33,871 bases of DNA from positions 1-33,871 of the forward strand of contig LJHW01000056.1 of the NCBI GenBank assembly GCA_001295865.1. Direction: 5' to 3'. The position numbers were made by a program, and so were the translations under genes. Shown one piece after another: positions 30,868-33,871 of the stretch; within the stretch, counting starts at the first letter, position 1, and each line of letters opens with the position of its first letter. Below the pieces are notes generated by a model. That model searched no databases, was not told the origin of the DNA, and saw nothing but the letters and a program-made list of their open reading frames with translations. Origin of the DNA: a beta proteobacterium AAP65. GTDB lineage: Bacteria; Pseudomonadota; Gammaproteobacteria; Burkholderiales; Burkholderiaceae_C.

Positions 30868-31728
30868 ATGAGCACCGACCTGACCGCCCTGCGCATCGCC
30901 GCGCTGGCCCTGCACCCCATCAAGAGCTGCGGCGGTGTCGCGCTGAACGAAGCGCTGCTGGCCGAAACCGGCCTGGAGTTCGACCGCGCCTGGATGGTGG
31001 TGGACGAACACGGCGAGATGCTCACGCAGCGCGAGTTGCCGCGCATGGCGCTGATCCAACCCACGCTGCGCGGCAGCGACATCGTGCTGCGGGCACCCGG
31101 CATGCTGGCGCTGCACTTGCGCTTCGACACCGTGGAGGCCCCCACCCGCGTGCGCGTGTGGGACGACGTGGTCAAGGCCTACGACATGGGCGCGCTGGCC
31201 GCCCAGTGGTTCAGCGATTTCCTCGGTCAGAAGCTGCGCCTGGCGCGCTTCGACCCCGAAGAAAAGCGCCTCTCCGACCCGAAGTGGACGGGCACGCTGC
31301 AGGCCGAGAACCAGTTCGCCGACGGCTTTCCGCTGCTGGTGGCCAACCAGGCCTCGCTGGACGAGTTGAACGGCCGCCTGCAGGCCCAGGGCCACGCGCC
31401 GGTGACGATGCAGCGTTTCCGCCCCAACCTCGTGCTGGAGGGCCTTCAGCCCTGGGACGAAGACCACCTCGGCGAGATCGACATCAGCACCGCCGAGGGC
31501 ACGGTGACGCTGCGTTTCGTCAAGCCCTGCTCACGCTGCAGCATCCCCAACGTCGACCCCACCACCGCCGAAACCGGCGCCGAACCCGGCCGCACGCTGG
31601 CCGGCTACCGCAGCGACCCGCGGCTGAACGGCGCCATCACCTTCGGCATGAACGCCGTCATCGTGCAGGGCATCGAGCACACGCTGCGCGTGGGCCAGGC
31701 GGTGAGCGCGCGCTACAAGTTCGACTGA
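30868..31728 (+). CDS. MOSC domain protein (YcbX/mARC type)
   Basis: A 286-residue molybdenum-cofactor sulfurase C-terminal (MOSC) protein. The N-terminal MOSC_N beta-barrel (LHPIKSCGGVAL, about 14-25; FDRAWMVVDEHG) precedes the MOSC domain with FPLLVANQASLDELN, RFRPNLVLEG and the KPCSRCSIPNVDP block, where Cys221 is the expected Mo ligand by analogy to YcbX and mARC. Such enzymes reduce N-hydroxylated compounds. There is no C-terminal ferredoxin domain, so it would need a separate electron donor, unlike E. coli YcbX. The ATG at 30868 was chosen over an upstream codon at 30826 because the conserved part starts there. Its stop is 12 bp from the convergent pirin gene. Confidence 0.9.
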   Translation: MSTDLTALRIAALALHPIKSCGGVALNEALLAETGLEFDRAWMVVDEHGEMLTQRELPRMALIQPTLRGSDIVLRAPGMLALHLRFDTVEAPTRVRVWDDVVKAYDMGALAAQWFSDFLGQKLRLARFDPEEKRLSDPKWTGTLQAENQFADGFPLLVANQASLDELNGRLQAQGHAPVTMQRFRPNLVLEGLQPWDEDHLGEIDISTAEGTVTLRFVKPCSRCSIPNVDPTTAETGAEPGRTLAGYRSDPRLNGAITFGMNAVIVQGIEHTLRVGQAVSARYKFD

Positions 31729-31740
31729 GCGCGCGGGCCC

Positions 31741-32628
31741 TCAGCCCGGGCGATGTTCGGGCAGCGGGATGAACTCGGTCTCGCCCGGCACCATCGCAAA
31801 CCGCCCGGCGGCCCAGTCGTCAGCGGCCTGCACGATGCGCTCTTTGCGCGACGAGACGAAGTTCCACCACATGTGGCGGTGGCCCAGCGGTGCGCCGCCG
31901 ATCATCACCACGCGCGCTTCGCCTTCGGCGCCGAGCATGGGTTCTTCACCCACGGCCAGCACCAGCAGCCGGCCCGGTGGCAAGGCCTCGCCGTCCAGGT
32001 GCACACTGCCTTCGATGACGTAGAGCGCGCGCTCTTCGGCCAGCGGCAGCGGGAAGGCGTCGCCGGCGGACATCTCGATGTCGAGGTAGAGCGTGGGCGA
32101 GCGCACCGCCACGGGCGAGACGGCCCCGAATGCCTCGCCCACCAGCACGCGCAGGCGTGCACCGCCCACCTCCAGCTGCGGCAAGGCCTCGGCCGGCGTG
32201 TGCGCGAAGGCTGGCGCCATCTCTTCGTCTTCAACCGGCAGCGCCACCCACAGCTGCAGCCCGTGGCTGCGGCGCGCCACGCCGCGCAGATCGTCGGGCG
32301 TGCGCTCGCTGTGCACGATGCCGCGGCCGGCCGTCATCCAGTTGATGGCGCCGGGCTCGATGCGCTGCACCACGCCCAGCGAGTCGCGGTGCTGCATCGC
32401 GCCTTCGAAGAGGTAGGTGACCGTCGCCAGCCCGATGTGCGGGTGGGCGCGCACGTCGTGGTTGTCGTCAGGGCCGGCCTGCACGGGGCCGAAGTGGTCG
32501 AAAAAAAGGAAGGGCCCGACCGCCTGGCGCGCCGCTGCCGGCAGGTAGCGGCGCACGGTGAATCCTCCGCCGAGGTCTTTGCTGTGGGCGGGCAAGGCCA
32601 GACGGGTGGAGGCAGGTGGGGTGCTCAT
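31741..32628 (-). CDS. Pirin family protein
   Basis: A 295-residue bicupin. The metal-binding residues of pirins are present in the N-terminal cupin: His62 and His64 in RAHPHIGLATV, and His106 and Glu108 in GRGIVHSERTP. Bacterial pirins include quercetin 2,3-dioxygenases and regulators of central metabolism; the substrate here is unknown. The ATG at 32628 is preceded by TACACT six bases away and no ribosome-binding site, again a leaderless-type layout. It is convergent with the MOSC gene and divergent from ychF. Confidence 0.9.
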   Translation of the reverse strand: MSTPPASTRLALPAHSKDLGGGFTVRRYLPAAARQAVGPFLFFDHFGPVQAGPDDNHDVRAHPHIGLATVTYLFEGAMQHRDSLGVVQRIEPGAINWMTAGRGIVHSERTPDDLRGVARRSHGLQLWVALPVEDEEMAPAFAHTPAEALPQLEVGGARLRVLVGEAFGAVSPVAVRSPTLYLDIEMSAGDAFPLPLAEERALYVIEGSVHLDGEALPPGRLLVLAVGEEPMLGAEGEARVVMIGGAPLGHRHMWWNFVSSRKERIVQAADDWAAGRFAMVPGETEFIPLPEHRPG

Positions 32629-32634
32629 CGCCGC

Positions 32635-32640
32635 AGTGTA
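32635..32640 (-). promoter_or_regulatory. Possible leaderless -10 element of the pirin gene
   Basis: TACACT on the minus strand ends six bases before the pirin ATG. No recognisable -35 at the usual distance is seen. The 51-bp gap to ychF must also hold the ychF promoter, which I could not identify. Confidence 0.35.
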
Positions 32641-32679
32641 GGAAAATCACGGGTTACCCGCTGATCCAGAAAGCCCCCC

Positions 32680-33774
32680 ATGAGCCTCAAGTGCGGCATC
32701 GTCGGTCTGCCGAATGTCGGAAAGTCAACGCTCTTCAACGCGCTGACGAAAGCCGGCATCGCGGCCGAGAACTACCCCTTCTGCACCATCGAGCCCAACG
32801 TGGGCGTGGTGGAACTGCCCGACCCGCGGCTGGCCGCGCTGTCGGCCATCGTCAAGCCCGAGAAGATCGTGCCGGCCATCGTCGAGTTCGTCGACATCGC
32901 CGGCCTCGTGGCCGGCGCGAGCAAGGGTGAGGGCCTGGGCAACCAGTTCCTCAGCCACATCCGCGAGACGGACGCCATCGTCAACGTGGTGCGCTGCTTC
33001 GAAGACGAGAACGTCATCCACGTGGCCGGCCGCGTCGACCCCATCGCTGACATCGAGGTCATCCAGACCGAGCTTTGCCTGGCCGACCTGAGCACGGTGG
33101 AAAAGAGCCTGCACCGCTACGTGAAGGCCGCACGCAGTGGCAACGACAAGGAAGCCGCGGCGCTGGTGAAGGTGCTGGAGAAGTGCCAGGCCGCGCTGGA
33201 CCAGGCCCAGCCCGTGCGCAGCATCAACTTCAGCAAGGAAGAGCTGGTCATCCTGAAGCCCTTGTGCCTGATCACGGCCAAACCGGCCATGTTCGTCGGC
33301 AACGTCAGCGAAACCGGCTTCGAGAACAACCCCTTCCTCGACCGCCTGCGCGAGTTTGCGGCCAAGCAGAACGCGCCCGTGGTGGCCATCTGCGCCAAGA
33401 CCGAGGCCGAACTCGCCGACATGGGCGACGAAGACCGCGCGCTCTTCCTGCAGGAAATGGGGCAGGACGAACCCGGCCTGAACCGCCTGATCCGCGCCGC
33501 CTTCAAGCTGCTGGGCCTGCAGACCTACTTCACCGCCGGCGTGAAGGAAGTGCGCGCCTGGACGGTGGCCATCGGCGCCACGGCGCCCCAGGCCGCAGGC
33601 GTCATCCACACCGACTTCGAGCGCGGCTTCATCCGCGCGCAGACCATCGCCTTCGACGACTTCATCGCCTTCAAGGGCGAACAAGGCGCGAAGGACGCCG
33701 GCAAGATGCGCGCCGAAGGCAAGGAGTACGTCGTCAAGGACGGCGACGTGATGAACTTCCTCTTCAACGTCTGA
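32680..33774 (+). CDS. ychF: Redox-regulated ATPase YchF (Obg-like)
   Basis: A 364-residue Obg-family P-loop protein of standard length. The G1 loop GLPNVGKST is at residues 9-17, FVDIAGLVAGASKGEGLGN holds the G3 motif, and the G4 position reads NVSE instead of NKxD, which is why YchF proteins prefer ATP. A coiled-coil insert is followed by a C-terminal TGS domain (LQTYFTAG to the end, FLFNV). YchF associates with ribosomes and affects the oxidative stress response. The ATG at 32680 has no strong ribosome-binding site. A small hairpin follows the stop. Confidence 0.96.
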   Translation: MSLKCGIVGLPNVGKSTLFNALTKAGIAAENYPFCTIEPNVGVVELPDPRLAALSAIVKPEKIVPAIVEFVDIAGLVAGASKGEGLGNQFLSHIRETDAIVNVVRCFEDENVIHVAGRVDPIADIEVIQTELCLADLSTVEKSLHRYVKAARSGNDKEAAALVKVLEKCQAALDQAQPVRSINFSKEELVILKPLCLITAKPAMFVGNVSETGFENNPFLDRLREFAAKQNAPVVAICAKTEAELADMGDEDRALFLQEMGQDEPGLNRLIRAAFKLLGLQTYFTAGVKEVRAWTVAIGATAPQAAGVIHTDFERGFIRAQTIAFDDFIAFKGEQGAKDAGKMRAEGKEYVVKDGDVMNFLFNV

Positions 33775-33793
33775 CATCAACGTTGTAGGGACA

Positions 33794-33812
33794 AGGCCGC
33801 CTGTGGCGGCTT
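33794..33812 (+). terminator. Possible hairpin terminator after ychF
   Basis: GCCGCC (33796-33801) and GGCGGC (33805-33810) form a 6-bp stem with a TGT loop, extended by one G-T and one A-T pair, 22 bp past the ychF stop. Only two or three T residues follow, so it is a weak candidate. Confidence 0.4.
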
Positions 33813-33824
33813 AGAGTGCGGGGC

Positions 33825-33871
33825 ATGGCCGACCGCCCATCCGCCGCCCCGTCCGCCGCCCCACCCGCCCG
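33825..33871 (+). CDS. Possible start of a further gene, truncated by the window edge
   Basis: An ATG at 33825 opens a frame to the edge reading MADRPSAAPSAAPPA, a Pro/Ala-rich start like that of many Burkholderiales proteins. There is GCGGGG shortly upstream, only a poor ribosome-binding site. Fifteen codons cannot identify a product, and the low-complexity sequence may not be coding. Confidence 0.3.
   Translation, partial: MADRPSAAPSAAPPA

Noticed and set aside
1..33871. CRISPR arrays, insertion sequences, phage genes or toxin-antitoxin pairs
   Set aside because: I saw no regularly spaced repeats, transposase motifs, integrase or small paired toxin-antitoxin genes on either strand.

Overview
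The window is a high-GC bacterial chromosome segment. The gene content (DUF3108 and DUF3429 proteins, a YchF ATPase, a UbiH-like hydroxylase and DsbC packed together, with an O-antigen-type locus beside lysS) fits a betaproteobacterium of the order Burkholderiales. Comamonadaceae or a Rubrivivax/Leptothrix-like lineage is my best guess, but that is inference from gene content and composition only. I saw no rRNA, tRNA, CRISPR array, transposase or integrase.

Region 1 (1-3794, minus strand) is a nonulosonic-acid module, read from right to left: CMP-sugar synthetase (legF/neuA type), a LegB-type 4,6-dehydratase, a NeuB/LegI-type synthase, an unassigned short-chain reductase, and the first 59 codons of a NeuC/LegG-type 2-epimerase that runs off the left edge. 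LegB next to the synthase favours a legionaminic-acid-like product over plain sialic acid.

Region 2 (4041-8691, plus strand) diverges from it: a WbpV-like reductase, a WbpL/WecA-type polytopic sugar-1-phosphate transferase, a PglD/NeuD-type acetyltransferase and a full-length WbpM-type 4,6-dehydratase. The genes up to about 6620 look less GC-rich than everything to their right.

Region 3 (8746-22898, minus strand) is one long, tightly packed transcription unit starting at wbpB next to lysS: wbpB, wbpD, wbpE (2,3-diamino-uronic acid precursor), a FkbM methyltransferase, a GT4 transferase, a Wzx-type flippase, an AsnB-type amidotransferase, two more GT4 transferases, a class I methyltransferase, a PglE/DegT-type aminotransferase, and an unusual protein joining a PglC-type phosphoglycosyltransferase to a truncated WbpM-like membrane/Rossmann half. 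Together regions 1-3 predict a surface glycan with a 6-deoxy-HexNAc or bacillosamine-type first sugar, a diamino-uronic acid (perhaps amidated) and a nonulosonic acid. No Wzy polymerase, Wzz regulator or ABC exporter is visible.

Region 4 (22975-33871) is ordinary chromosome: lysS, a PNPOx-like flavoprotein, a small secreted protein of unknown function, enoyl-CoA hydratase, a conserved hypothetical, DUF3108 and DUF3429 proteins, dsbC, a UbiH-family hydroxylase, a MOSC protein, a pirin, ychF, and the possible first codons of another gene.

The most unusual items are the reversed-order PGT/WbpM-half fusion, two initiating transferases of different fold in one locus, the extra reductase inside the nonulosonate genes, and a recurring leaderless-type promoter layout (a -10-like hexamer 5-6 nt before the ATG).
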